DNA of 9,686 nucleotides from Desulfobacterales bacterium (GCA_018399455.1 JAGYOT010000041.1:1-9686), one strand, 5' to 3'. Shown: positions 1 through 7,112, numbered from the stretch's first letter. The notes: generated by a model not told the origin, from the sequence alone. Numbers and translations are program-made.

Positions 1-401
1 ACAGCATAATGAGAAATCTTACAGGTGGCCTCCAGCAAGTCCTGAATCTCGGTGACAGAGAGCACATCCGGCAGCTTTACACCGGACTTGGGAAGCTCCA
101 CAAGCCGGGCCGGATCCTTTTTCAGAACCTTCTCCTGCACGGCAAAGCGATACAGCCCCCGGATCGTTACCAGGTGCCGGGCCCTGGTGCGTATGCAAAG
201 CCCTTCATCGCGCAGCCGCAGGAGGTATTTGAGAATGGCCGTTGTATCCGATTCAGACAGAGCCGGCATTTTGTTTGCCCTCAAGAACCGAACATATCTG
301 GCCAAATCTCTTGAGTAAGCATCAATGGTGGCGTTGGACAGCCCTTTTTCCACCAGCAGAAAATTAATGTATTGGTCTACCAGTTGATTCAGCAGGTTCA
401 T
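1..401 (-). CDS. xerD: Site-specific tyrosine recombinase XerD, N-terminal part (runs off the left edge)
   Basis: The reverse strand encodes 133 codons beginning MNLLNQLVDQYINFLLVEKG and stays open to the window edge, so only the N-terminal third is present. The visible part is the SAM-like core-binding domain of Xer recombinases: a first helix with the EKGLSNATIDAYSRDL motif, then RARHLVTIRGLYRF, then the linker DPARLVELPKSGVKLPDVLS leading into the catalytic domain. The LPDVLS...EIQDLLEA hinge is typical of XerC/XerD, and the whole reads closer to XerD. Known role of the family: with XerC, resolving chromosome dimers at dif during division. The catalytic R-H-R-Y residues lie outside the window. 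ATG at 401 is the only usable start: upstream the frame stays open for about 24 codons to a TAA without ATG, GTG or TTG. The ribosome binding site is weak (AGAAG, 4 nt away). It lies downstream of pepP on the same strand, 118 nt away. Confidence 0.88.
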   Translation of the reverse strand, partial: MNLLNQLVDQYINFLLVEKGLSNATIDAYSRDLARYVRFLRANKMPALSESDTTAILKYLLRLRDEGLCIRTRARHLVTIRGLYRFAVQEKVLKKDPARLVELPKSGVKLPDVLSVTEIQDLLEATCKISHYA

Positions 402-430
402 TTTCTTCTGTCCGATTTTCTTCTGTCCGA
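401..430. repeat. Perfect 15-bp tandem duplication at the xerD start
   Basis: The 15-mer TTTTCTTCTGTCCGA (plus strand) occurs at 401-415 and again, identical, at 416-430. It is followed by six T. On the coding strand each copy supplies an AGAAGAAAAT segment, so the duplication covers the weak ribosome binding site and the first base of the xerD start codon. The unit is a multiple of three, and upstream of the ATG it would read as IGQKK repeated, but no start codon lies ahead of it in that frame. Confidence 0.9.
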
Positions 431-519
431 TTTTTTGCGCATCGATTTCAGCGCGTTTATTGATCCCATCCGTTTACCGGGCGTCCATGGGGTGATCCTG
501 TCCATGGGGGATGTCCCGT

Positions 520-1644
520 TTACGGAGCAGGCGGCTCCATTCGGACGGCCATTTTGTTGAAGACTTCAGCCCCATGGGCTCTCACCACTACCATGTTCTC
601 CAGCCGGACCCCGCCCTTGCCGGGCAGATAAATGCCCGGTTCAACGGTGAATACCATGTTTTCAGAAATAATTTTTTCCCTTTCGGCCACCGGACTTAAA
701 GAAGGCGCTTCATGGACGGCCAGCCCGACACCATGACCCAGACCATGGCCAAAACAGCCTTTATACCCTTTATCCTCGATGTGACCTCTGGCAACCGCAT
801 CGATTTCGCAGCTCCCCTTGCCGGGGCGAATGGCTTCAATGGCTTTCTGCTGGGCGTCATAGACCGTAGTAAACACCTCTTGAAAGGTTTTATCCGGCTT
901 CCCCAGAAACAGGGTCCGGGTCATGTCACTGCAATATCCGTCAAGCCTTGCCCCCCAGTCGAAAAGCAGGGGCTCGTCTGTCAGAAACTTACGACTGCCG
1001 GGAATTGCGTGGGGCAGGGCGCTGTTGGGACCGGATGCGGCAATCACCGGGAAAGACAGAGACTGGGCGCCTGCCTCGCGCATGCGCTTTTCAAGTTCCC
1101 AGGCGACGCTGTTTTCTGCGGCACCGGGTACGATCTGTGTCTGGATCAGGCCAGCGAACGCGGACTCGGCAAGCTCAACCGCTTTGCGGATAGCTTCGAT
1201 TTCAGTTTCATCTTTGATGAGCCGGAGCGCCTCCACCATTTCCAATTCAGGGACAAGTTCAATGGAGCCGCCGCTATGATCCAGTTCTTTGCGCATTTTC
1301 GCATAACCCTCATGGGAGAGGCGGCGGCTTTCAAACCCCAGCCGACGGGTCTTAAGCGATTTGAGAAGCCCGGGAAGCTCTTTTGCCAGCCCTTTTTGAT
1401 AAATCACCACATCATAGTCCGGACATTCCTGCCGGGCCTGGATTTCATACCTGGAGTCCGTTGCCAGGATGTTTGAATCCGGCGAGATCAAAAGCGCACC
1501 GGCGGATTCGTCATACTGGGTGTCCTCGCCGGTAAAGCCGCTCAAATAACGCCGGTTTTCTTCGATCAAAATGAGGAACGTGTCTATTTTTTCGCTTTCC
1601 ATTTTCTGCCGCAGGCCGTTGATGCGGTGTTCAATTGCAGTCAT
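520..1644 (-). CDS. pepP: M24 family Xaa-Pro aminopeptidase
   Basis: Metal-dependent exopeptidase expected to remove the N-terminal residue from peptides with proline in position two, in the cytoplasm. The 374-aa product has the two-domain layout of the family: an N-terminal creatinase-like domain (about 1-130) and a C-terminal pita-bread domain (about 140-370). All five dinuclear metal ligands are visible, numbered from the preferred start: D229 (LLFDWGA), D240 (CSDMTRT), H304 (FGHGLGHGVG), E335 (FTVEPGIY) and E349 (VRLENMV). H212 (SALPHA) and H311 (AVHEAP) are the usual substrate-side histidines. A start at 1659 would add five residues (MTEFR), but ATG at 1644 has GGAG at 1651-1654 with a 6-nt gap, so I prefer it. 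The length is that of the short PepP/PepQ-like proteins of Gram-positives and Desulfobacterota rather than the longer E. coli PepP. Strict prolidase (PepQ) activity cannot be excluded. It is divergent from the 1742 gene and precedes xerD. Confidence 0.92.
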   Translation of the reverse strand: MTAIEHRINGLRQKMESEKIDTFLILIEENRRYLSGFTGEDTQYDESAGALLISPDSNILATDSRYEIQARQECPDYDVVIYQKGLAKELPGLLKSLKTRRLGFESRRLSHEGYAKMRKELDHSGGSIELVPELEMVEALRLIKDETEIEAIRKAVELAESAFAGLIQTQIVPGAAENSVAWELEKRMREAGAQSLSFPVIAASGPNSALPHAIPGSRKFLTDEPLLFDWGARLDGYCSDMTRTLFLGKPDKTFQEVFTTVYDAQQKAIEAIRPGKGSCEIDAVARGHIEDKGYKGCFGHGLGHGVGLAVHEAPSLSPVAEREKIISENMVFTVEPGIYLPGKGGVRLENMVVVRAHGAEVFNKMAVRMEPPAP

Positions 1645-1741
1645 CCGAAACTCCGTCATGGTCTTTACATCGGTTCAAAACAATGTTACCGAAAAATAAA
1701 TAATATTCACATGTATCAGCAGAAAATAAAGGATTCAAGCA
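1645..1741. promoter_or_regulatory. Divergent AT-rich promoter region between pepP and the 136-aa gene
   Basis: This is the only divergent junction in the window, so promoters for both pepP (minus) and the 1742 gene (plus) should lie here. The block 1691-1730 is strongly AT-rich compared with its flanks. It holds -10-like hexamers on both strands over the same bases: TAATAT at 1701-1706 (plus) and TATTAT read on the minus strand at 1705-1700. I found no convincing -35 box at the right distance for either (the nearest plus-strand candidate, TTCAAA at 1674-1679, is weak). The ribosome binding site of the plus gene is AAGGA at 1729-1733. The pepP site GGAG is at 1651-1654. Promoter placement is inference. 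Confidence 0.4.
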
Positions 1742-2152
1742 TTGAAAATTTCCAGTCCCGATGTCATCCGTTCAGGCGAACGGCAGCTGATCCGGTTTAT
1801 TGCCAAACATTTGGACCGGGAAGCGCTCAAAAAAACCATCAATGAAAGCTATGATATTGAGCTCAACGACTCCCTTATTCATCGATCCGGAAGTATTGCG
1901 CTGCACCGGGGCGAGATCGTTTATCGGCTGGATTTTGAGTTCAAGGCGAACCTCTCCATTCTGATGTCCCGCGACGGAGATCCGGTCGCCATTGCTTCCC
2001 CTGAATTAAAGCCGAGAAAAGCATCCGGAAAAAGGACGTTGTCTCCGGAAACCGAGGCGGCCGGTGCTGGGGCCGGGGATAATGCAAAGGATGCGGAAAA
2101 GGCCAAAAAGGCATCTGAAATTGCCCGGATGATTTCCGAGATTAACAGGTAA
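1742..2152 (+). CDS. Conserved-looking small protein of unknown function (136 aa)
   Basis: I do not recognise a named family. The start is TTG at 1742, supported by AAGGA at 1729-1733 with an 8-nt gap. Residues 1-87 look like a compact folded domain: an amphipathic helix (VIRSGERQLIRFIAKHL), then a strand-rich segment built around HRGEIVYRLDFEFKANLSIL and ending MSRDGDPVAIAS. Residues 88-136 form a hydrophilic tail rich in Ala, Lys, Glu and Gly (for example AAGAGAGDNAKDAEKAKKAS), probably disordered then helical. There is no signal peptide, membrane segment or cysteine motif, so a soluble cytoplasmic protein is likely. It is the only plus-strand gene, divergent from pepP and convergent with the EF-G gene, so it is its own transcription unit and its neighbours say little about its role. 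The base composition matches that of its neighbours, which argues against recent transfer. That it is a real gene is supported by the ribosome binding site and strand context. The function is unknown. Confidence 0.75.
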   Translation: MKISSPDVIRSGERQLIRFIAKHLDREALKKTINESYDIELNDSLIHRSGSIALHRGEIVYRLDFEFKANLSILMSRDGDPVAIASPELKPRKASGKRTLSPETEAAGAGAGDNAKDAEKAKKASEIARMISEINR

Positions 2153-2163
2153 GGCAGGGAGAA

Positions 2164-2187
2164 GGGGACAGGCTCAAGCCTGTCCCC
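2164..2187. repeat. REP-like perfect palindrome in the convergent junction
   Basis: The arms GGGGACAGGC (2164-2173) and GCCTGTCCCC (2178-2187) are perfectly complementary around a TCAA loop. The T and A of the loop could pair too, giving 11 bp. The hairpin lies 11 nt after the stop of the 136-aa gene and 57 nt before the EF-G stop on the other strand. Neither side has a run of T after the stem, so it is not a standard intrinsic terminator, though a stem this stable could protect the 3' ends of both convergent messages. Palindromes with GGGGACAG and CTGTCCCC ends are, from general knowledge, dispersed repeats in many Desulfobacterota genomes, often linked to REP-associated Y1 transposases. No such transposase is in this window. 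Confidence 0.8.
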
Positions 2188-2191
2188 CGGA

Positions 2192-2245
2192 TGGCGTAAA
2201 ATAGCTGGCGTAAAATAGCTGGCGTAAAATGGCTGGGTAAAACGC
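2192..2245. repeat. 14-bp tandem repeat, nearly four copies, next to the EF-G stop codon
   Basis: The unit TGGCGTAAAATAGC occurs exactly at 2192-2205 and 2206-2219, with one change (A to G) at 2220-2233. A shortened fourth copy from 2234 (TGGGTAAAACGC) lacks one C and ends at the first base of the EF-G stop codon. The array starts 4 nt after the hairpin and fills the rest of the junction between the convergent genes. It looks like a small slippage-prone minisatellite. No coding or binding function is evident. Confidence 0.85.
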
Positions 2246-4314
2246 TACTCTTCTTCCGCCTTGGCGGCTTCTATGATTTTTTGCTGCAGCTGTGCCGGCA
2301 CTTCATCATAGTGGGAAAATTTCATGCTGAAAATACCGCGTCCCCCGGTCATGGATCGAAGATCCGGGGCATAGGAGAGCACTTCGGACATGGGGACATT
2401 GGCTTTAACTACCTGGTTCTTGCCCTTTCCTTCCATCCCGAGAACACGGCCGCGCCGGCCGTTTAAGTCCCCCATGACATCGCCCATAAATTCCTCCGGC
2501 GTTGTGACCTCCATTTCCATGACAGGCTCCAGCAGTGTGGGCTCCGCCTGTTCAGCGGCTTTTTTGTAGGCCAGGGAGCCAGCAATCTTAAAGGCCATTT
2601 CCGATGAGTCCACCGAGTGGTAGGAACCGTCATAGAGCACCGCTTTGAAGTCGATGCAGGGGAAGCCTGCCAGAACGCCCTTCTGGCAGGCTTCGGCGAT
2701 TCCTTTTTCCACCGCCGGGATGTAGGTCTTGGGAATAACGCCGCCCACAATCTTGTCCTCAAATTGAAATCCGGAGCCCCGGGGCAGGGGTTCAAACTGC
2801 ACCCAGCAGTCCCCGTACTGGCCGTGACCGCCTGACTGCTTTTTATGCCTGCCCTGAACACTGACCGCCTTTTTTATGGTTTCCTTGTAAGGCACCTTGG
2901 GCAGGGTAAGGGTGACCTCGACATTGTATTTGCGTTTCAACCGCTCAACAACGGTTTCAATATGGACCTGGCCCATGCCGGTCAACAGGGTTTCCCTGGT
3001 CTCGTCGTTTCGTTCAAGGGTAAGGGCCGAGTCTTCCTCCATCAGTTTGGACAGCGAGGAGAAAATTTTGTCTTCATCGCCCTGGCTTTTGGGGACAATT
3101 GCGTAGGATACGGTTCCGGTCAGCGGGGCTGCGGATTTTAGTTCGATCCTGTTGTTCGGATCGCAGAGGGTATCTCCGGTTTTTGTCTCTTTCAGTTTGG
3201 CCACGGCCACAATATCTCCGGTGCCGGCATCGGAGATCTGTTTCTGTTCTTTGCCGGTCAGCTGGAGGAGCTGGCTGTAGCGTTCCTTGGCGTCCCGGTT
3301 GGGGTTGTAGAAGGTCCCGTCCCCGGCAAGCGTTCCGGAGAATATTTTGAATACAGTTAAGCGGCCGGAATAGGGGTCCGCAATGGTTTTAAACACCAGA
3401 GCGGAAAAAGGCTCGTTTGGATCCGGAGCCCGGCTGATTTCGGTTTCCGTTCCGGGTTCATACCCGGCTTTGGGCCCGCGCTGGGAAGGGGCGGGCATGG
3501 CTTCCACGAACAGCTCATAGAGAGTATCCACCGCAATCTGTTTAAGGGCGGCGCCGCAGATAACCGGGGCAAAGGTTCGGTTTAAAACACCTTTTTGAAG
3601 GGCGCCGTAAAGGTCGCTTTCGGATAGCTCCTCGCCTTCCAGGTATTTTTCCACAAGTGCGTCATCGGCTTCAGCAATGTTTTCAACCAGTGCTTCCCGT
3701 TCGCTGTCCGCAGTCTCTTTAAGATCGGCCGGGATATCTCCCACTGAGGCTTTGCCGTCAGCATAAGTTATCGCCTTCATGCTCAAGAGATCCACAACGC
3801 CTTTAAACTCGTCTTCCTTGCCGATGGGCAGCTGCAGGAGGATGGGTTTGGGATCGAAAATATTTTTGGCATCTTCAAAAGCCCTGAAAAAGTCGGCGCG
3901 TTCGCGGTCCACCTTGTTGATATAGATCATGACCGGCAGATTGAATTCTTCGGCGAATTCCCATGCCTGCTCCGACTGCACCTTGACCCCGTCAACAGCG
4001 TCGATAACCACCAGGGCCCCATCAGCCGCCTGCATACACATCCGGGTGTCGGAGAAAAAATTCTGGTCCCCGGGGGTATCAATCAGGTTGATTTTTGTCT
4101 TCTTCCATTCAAACTGATGAAATGCACTGCTGATGCTGGAACGCCGTTTCAGCTCCTCAGGCTCGAAATCCATGACGGCATTGCCTTCATCCACGCTGCC
4201 CAGGCGCTTGGTCACACCTGCGTTGAATAAAAGGACCTCGGCCAGTGTCGTCTTGCCGCTGCCGCCATGTCCGATAAGAGCGATGTTTCTCAGTTTTTCA
4301 GTCATATCCGCCAT
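2245..4314 (-). CDS. fusA: Elongation factor G-like GTPase (EF-G2 type paralogue)
   Basis: Translational GTPase of 689 aa with the full five-domain EF-G layout. GTPase motifs: P-loop GHGGSGKT at 15-22, switch II DTPGD at 79-83, NKVD at 133-136 and CGAAL at 253-257. Domain II follows (from about 300), then domain III with ETLLTGMGQVHIE, domain IV with HKKQSGGHGQYG and GGVIPKTYIPAVEKG, and domain V with LEPVMEMEV and DLNGRRGRVLGM. Canonical EF-G has AHIDAGKTT, RGITI and DTPGH. Here the P-loop is different, the switch I Thr is Ser, and the catalytic switch II His is Asp (D83). This places it with the EF-G-like paralogues (EF-G2) rather than the main elongation factor, so its ribosomal role and GTPase rate may differ. 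It also lacks the usual neighbours rpsL, rpsG and tuf, as expected for a second copy. A TTG at 4344 would add 10 residues, but ATG at 4314 has AGGAG at 4319-4323 and a second AGGAG at 4326-4330. The symbol is used loosely; fusA2 would be more exact. Confidence 0.93.
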   Translation of the reverse strand: MADMTEKLRNIALIGHGGSGKTTLAEVLLFNAGVTKRLGSVDEGNAVMDFEPEELKRRSSISSAFHQFEWKKTKINLIDTPGDQNFFSDTRMCMQAADGALVVIDAVDGVKVQSEQAWEFAEEFNLPVMIYINKVDRERADFFRAFEDAKNIFDPKPILLQLPIGKEDEFKGVVDLLSMKAITYADGKASVGDIPADLKETADSEREALVENIAEADDALVEKYLEGEELSESDLYGALQKGVLNRTFAPVICGAALKQIAVDTLYELFVEAMPAPSQRGPKAGYEPGTETEISRAPDPNEPFSALVFKTIADPYSGRLTVFKIFSGTLAGDGTFYNPNRDAKERYSQLLQLTGKEQKQISDAGTGDIVAVAKLKETKTGDTLCDPNNRIELKSAAPLTGTVSYAIVPKSQGDEDKIFSSLSKLMEEDSALTLERNDETRETLLTGMGQVHIETVVERLKRKYNVEVTLTLPKVPYKETIKKAVSVQGRHKKQSGGHGQYGDCWVQFEPLPRGSGFQFEDKIVGGVIPKTYIPAVEKGIAEACQKGVLAGFPCIDFKAVLYDGSYHSVDSSEMAFKIAGSLAYKKAAEQAEPTLLEPVMEMEVTTPEEFMGDVMGDLNGRRGRVLGMEGKGKNQVVKANVPMSEVLSYAPDLRSMTGGRGIFSMKFSHYDEVPAQLQQKIIEAAKAEEE

Positions 4315-4335
4315 TAAACTCCTCTCTCCTGAAGT

Positions 4336-4364
4336 ATTAAGCAAACCTTGAAATAATTTGTCAT
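4336..4364 (-). promoter_or_regulatory. Possible sigma-70-type promoter of the EF-G2 gene
   Basis: In the AT-rich 117-nt spacer between tlyA and the EF-G gene, the minus strand reads ATGACA (4364-4359, five of six matches to a -35 box), then 17 nt, then CTTAAT (4341-4336, four of six matches to a -10 box). This would give a leader of about 15-20 nt before the ATG at 4314. The -10 match is poor at its first two bases. No factor-independent terminator for tlyA is visible in the spacer, so read-through from the xseA-tlyA unit is also possible. Confidence 0.22.
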
Positions 4365-4431
4365 TCTTATCTTATCTGATCAAAAAAAATCAAGCCCAAA
4401 AAATACAACAATGCAAATAGCTATCAGTCAG

Positions 4432-5196
4432 TTACTCGACGCATAGTAGGCCGGGGGCTTTAAAAAGACAAACAAGAAATTCCCGGTTGCCCTTGGGGCC
4501 GGTAATCGGGGAGGGGACGTATTTAGCGGAGCATAGCCCCGCTGTTTCAAAAAAAAGGCTCAGCTCCCTGATCACCTTTTCATGAAGCCCTTTGTCCCTT
4601 ACGACGCCGCCCTTGCCCACCTGGCCTTTGCCCACCTCGAACTGGGGTTTGACCAGCGCCAGAATGCGGCCTTCGGGCTTTAAAAACGGTTTTACCGCCG
4701 GAACCACAATTTTCAGTGAAATAAATGAAACATCAATGGTGATAAGATCAAAACAAACGGGCAGCATATCAGGGCTCACATACCGGATATTGGTACGTTC
4801 CATCACGGTGACGCGCCTGTCTCCCCGAAGCCGCCAGTCCAGTTGTCCGTAGCCCACGTCCACGGCGTATACATGGGCCGCTCCGGCCTGCAGCAGGCAG
4901 TCGGTGAATCCGCCGGAAGAGGCCCCGACATCCAGGCAGGCAAATCCCCTGACATCAAGTTTGAATTCCTTGAGGCCGTGCGCCAGCTTAAGCCCTCCCC
5001 GGCTCACATAGGGCATATCCGGTCTTCTGCTGATGATCCGGGCATCTTCGGGTATGCTGGCCCCTGGTTTGTCCACGGGCTGATTATTGACTAGAATATC
5101 GCCGGTCATGATCAGGGTCCGGGCGCTGTCGCGGCTTTTGGCAAGCCCCTGCTCAACCACGAGCACGTCGAGCCGTTTTTTTCGTGCTTTGGTCAT
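4432..5196 (-). CDS. tlyA: TlyA family rRNA (cytidine-2'-O)-methyltransferase
   Basis: SAM-dependent methyltransferase that in characterised relatives 2'-O-methylates C1920 of 23S rRNA and, in some, C1409 of 16S rRNA. The 254-aa product starts with an S4 RNA-binding domain (about 8-65: [20 protein letters not shown], then [14 protein letters not shown]). A FtsJ-like Rossmann domain follows, with SAM motif DVGASSGGF at 89-97 and [18 protein letters not shown] at 182-199. Residues K70 (RGGLKL), D155 (TIDVSF), K183 (LVKPQF) and E239 (NREFLV) fit the K-D-K-E catalytic tetrad proposed for the mycobacterial enzyme. The short length suggests the TlyA-I type, limited to 23S C1920 (inference). The start is ATG at 5196, which overlaps the dxs stop as ATGA and points to coupled translation. 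An ATG at 5229 would add 11 residues ([11 protein letters not shown]) but has no ribosome binding site and would lie inside dxs. The hemolysin name given to some homologues is historical. Confidence 0.93.
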   Translation of the reverse strand: MTKARKKRLDVLVVEQGLAKSRDSARTLIMTGDILVNNQPVDKPGASIPEDARIISRRPDMPYVSRGGLKLAHGLKEFKLDVRGFACLDVGASSGGFTDCLLQAGAAHVYAVDVGYGQLDWRLRGDRRVTVMERTNIRYVSPDMLPVCFDLITIDVSFISLKIVVPAVKPFLKPEGRILALVKPQFEVGKGQVGKGGVVRDKGLHEKVIRELSLFFETAGLCSAKYVPSPITGPKGNREFLVCLFKAPGLLCVE

Positions 5197-7091
5197 GAGC
5201 CCGTTTTTATGGCGGATAAGGAAAACCATTCGGAGGCCGCATGGACGATACCGTCGGCATCAATCCCGTAGCGGGCCCGCAGCAGTTTCTGAGGGCCATG
5301 CTCGACAAAGGTGTCGGCAATACCCAGGCGTTTAACATGGATATTTCCGATTCCGGCGTCATGCAGGGCCTCGAGTACCGCGCTGCCGAATCCGCCCTGA
5401 CGCACATTTTCTTCGACCGTAATGATATTGGGGATCTTTTGTGCCAGAGCGATCAGAAGCTTCGTATCCAGGGGTTTCACAAAGCGGCAGTTAACGACCG
5501 TGGCGTACCGGCCATAGGTCTCAGCCAGAATTTTCCGGGCGGCCAGGGCCTCTTGTACCGTCACCCCGATCGCAAGGATCAGAAGATCGGCGCCCCGGGT
5601 TATAACTTCGGCCTGTCCCACAGGAATTTCCGTGATTTCGTCTTCAAGGTCCACGCCAACGCCGGCGCCCCTCGGATACCGGAAGGCCGCAGGCCCCGGA
5701 TAGTTAATGGCCGTTCGCATCATGCGCCGCAGTTCGTTTTCATCTTTCGGTGCCATAACCACCATGTTGGGCATGGCACGCAGGTAGGAAAAATCAAAAA
5801 GACCGTTGTGGGTGGGGCCGTCATCACCCACAATGCCGCCCCGGTCCAGGGCGAAGGTAACCGGCAGGTTCTCCAGGCACACGTCATGGATCAACTGATC
5901 ATAGGCTCGCTGAAGAAAAGTGGAATAGATGGCCACCACGGGTTTGAAGCCTTCAGTAGACATGCCGGCGGCAAATGTAACCCCGTGCTGCTCGGCAATG
6001 CCCACATCATAGAAGCGGTCCGGAAATTTTTTGGAGAACTCAACCAGGCCGGTTCCTTCGGGCATGGCGGCAGTGACGGCGACAATTTTTTTATCGGCTT
6101 CAGCCAGCTCCACCATGGTTTTTCCGAAAACTTTAGTATAACTCGGAGCACAGGGCTTGCCTTCCACTTTATCGCCGGTATCGACCTGGAAGCAGCCAAT
6201 CCCGTGAAAATAGACCGGGTTTTTTTCCGCTGGTTCATAGCCCCGGCCTTTTTGCGTTGCTACATGCAGCAGGACCGGGTCGTTGATGGTTTTGATGTTC
6301 TCCAGCATGTCAATCAACTGATTGAATCGATGGCCCTTAATGGGTCCGAAGTAATCGAAGTTAAAGGCTTCAAACAGAACGCCCGGCGTCACGAAGGCTT
6401 TAAAGGACTCCTCTGCCCGCTTGGCAAACTGGTAGGCATCATTGCCGATCCCCGGCAGTGAGCGTAAGAGTTCCCCGAATTCCTTTCGCAATCCCTGGAG
6501 ATATTTTGCCGAAAAAGTCCGGCTGAGAAGCGAGGAGAGGGCGCCCACATTTTTCGAGATCGACATTTCATTGTCGTTTAATATGACGATTAAGTCTTTT
6601 TTGAGATCCCCGGCCTGATTCAGGGCCTCATAAGCCATCCCCGCGGTCATGGAGCCGTCTCCGATAACCGCGATGACCTTGGATGGATCATTTTTCAGTC
6701 GTTTGGCCGCTATAATGCCAAGCCCTGCTGAAATGGAGGTGCTGCTGTGACCGGCAGAAAAGGCATCATAGGGGCTTTCGCTGATACGGGGAAAACCGGA
6801 AATGCCACCATGCTGCCTGAGGGTTTGAAACCGATCCCTGCGGCCGGTAAGCAGTTTATGCGTATAAGCCTGGTGGCCCACATCCCAGACGATTTTGTCA
6901 GAGGGCAGGTCAAACACATAGTGAAGCGCAATGGTCAGCTCCACCACGCCCAGATTGGAGGCAAGGTGGCCGCCGGTTTTGGAAACCACATCAACGATGC
7001 GTTGGCGGATTTCCAGGGCCAGCTCCGGCAGTTGAGAGCGGGGGAGCTGCTTTAAATCAGAAGATGAATTTATATTATCCAGCAATTTCAT
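5193..7091 (-). CDS. dxs: 1-deoxy-D-xylulose-5-phosphate synthase
   Basis: Thiamine-diphosphate enzyme that condenses pyruvate and glyceraldehyde 3-phosphate, the first step of the MEP route to isoprenoids and a branch to thiamine and pyridoxal. The 632-aa product is full length. Visible signatures: [14 protein letters not shown] at 40-53 with active-site H42, DVGHQAY around H73, [10 protein letters not shown] around H115, the thiamine-diphosphate motif GDG at 144-146 running to NDN at 172-174, and YFHG with H296. The transketolase-type second domain has [10 protein letters not shown] with the catalytic Glu at 367 and DDGPTHNG around H428. A C-terminal transketolase domain follows (about 490-620, including [14 protein letters not shown]). 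ATG at 7091 fits the family N-terminus, but the 21-nt gap after ispA has no clear Shine-Dalgarno sequence, so translation may depend on coupling to ispA. The 3' end overlaps tlyA by 4 nt. Its position next to ispA puts precursor supply and chain elongation in one message. Confidence 0.97.
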   Translation of the reverse strand: MKLLDNINSSSDLKQLPRSQLPELALEIRQRIVDVVSKTGGHLASNLGVVELTIALHYVFDLPSDKIVWDVGHQAYTHKLLTGRRDRFQTLRQHGGISGFPRISESPYDAFSAGHSSTSISAGLGIIAAKRLKNDPSKVIAVIGDGSMTAGMAYEALNQAGDLKKDLIVILNDNEMSISKNVGALSSLLSRTFSAKYLQGLRKEFGELLRSLPGIGNDAYQFAKRAEESFKAFVTPGVLFEAFNFDYFGPIKGHRFNQLIDMLENIKTINDPVLLHVATQKGRGYEPAEKNPVYFHGIGCFQVDTGDKVEGKPCAPSYTKVFGKTMVELAEADKKIVAVTAAMPEGTGLVEFSKKFPDRFYDVGIAEQHGVTFAAGMSTEGFKPVVAIYSTFLQRAYDQLIHDVCLENLPVTFALDRGGIVGDDGPTHNGLFDFSYLRAMPNMVVMAPKDENELRRMMRTAINYPGPAAFRYPRGAGVGVDLEDEITEIPVGQAEVITRGADLLILAIGVTVQEALAARKILAETYGRYATVVNCRFVKPLDTKLLIALAQKIPNIITVEENVRQGGFGSAVLEALHDAGIGNIHVKRLGIADTFVEHGPQKLLRARYGIDADGIVHAASEWFSLSAIKTGS

Positions 7092-7112
7092 TTGGGTTTG
7101 TTGCTTCTGTTC

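Noticed and set aside
712..1476. Open reading frame of 254 codons on the plus strand, antisense to pepP
   Set aside because: It is fully contained in pepP, whose metal ligands and motifs are intact on the other strand; the antisense product has no family signature.
1727..1739. 13-mer TAAAGGATTCAAG shared between the leader of the 136-aa gene and the xseA leader (minus strand, about 9656-9668)
   Set aside because: About one such 13-base match is expected by chance between the two strands of a window this size, and both contain a common AAGGA ribosome binding site. I treat it as coincidence.
1627..1845. 72-codon plus-strand frame starting inside pepP and overlapping the 136-aa gene
   Set aside because: It overlaps two better-supported genes in other frames. 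The good ribosome binding site at 1729-1733 serves the TTG at 1742 instead.
2164..2187. Intrinsic terminator call for the hairpin
   Set aside because: The stem is strong but no U-tract follows on either strand, so it is annotated as a REP-like palindrome, with a possible 3'-end role only.
4315..4344. Upstream TTG start for the EF-G gene (10 extra residues)
   Set aside because: The extension reads straight through two AGGAG motifs that serve the ATG at 4314, and the TTG has no properly spaced ribosome binding site.
4377..4393. TGATC with an A-run and ATCA as a possible terminator hairpin after tlyA
   Set aside because: The stem would be only 4 bp around an 8-nt A-run, too weak to call.
5241..6461. 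Open reading frame of 406 codons on the plus strand, antisense to dxs
   Set aside because: It lies wholly within dxs, which has every catalytic motif in the opposite frame. The translated product shows no recognisable domain, and long antisense frames are common opposite codon-biased genes.
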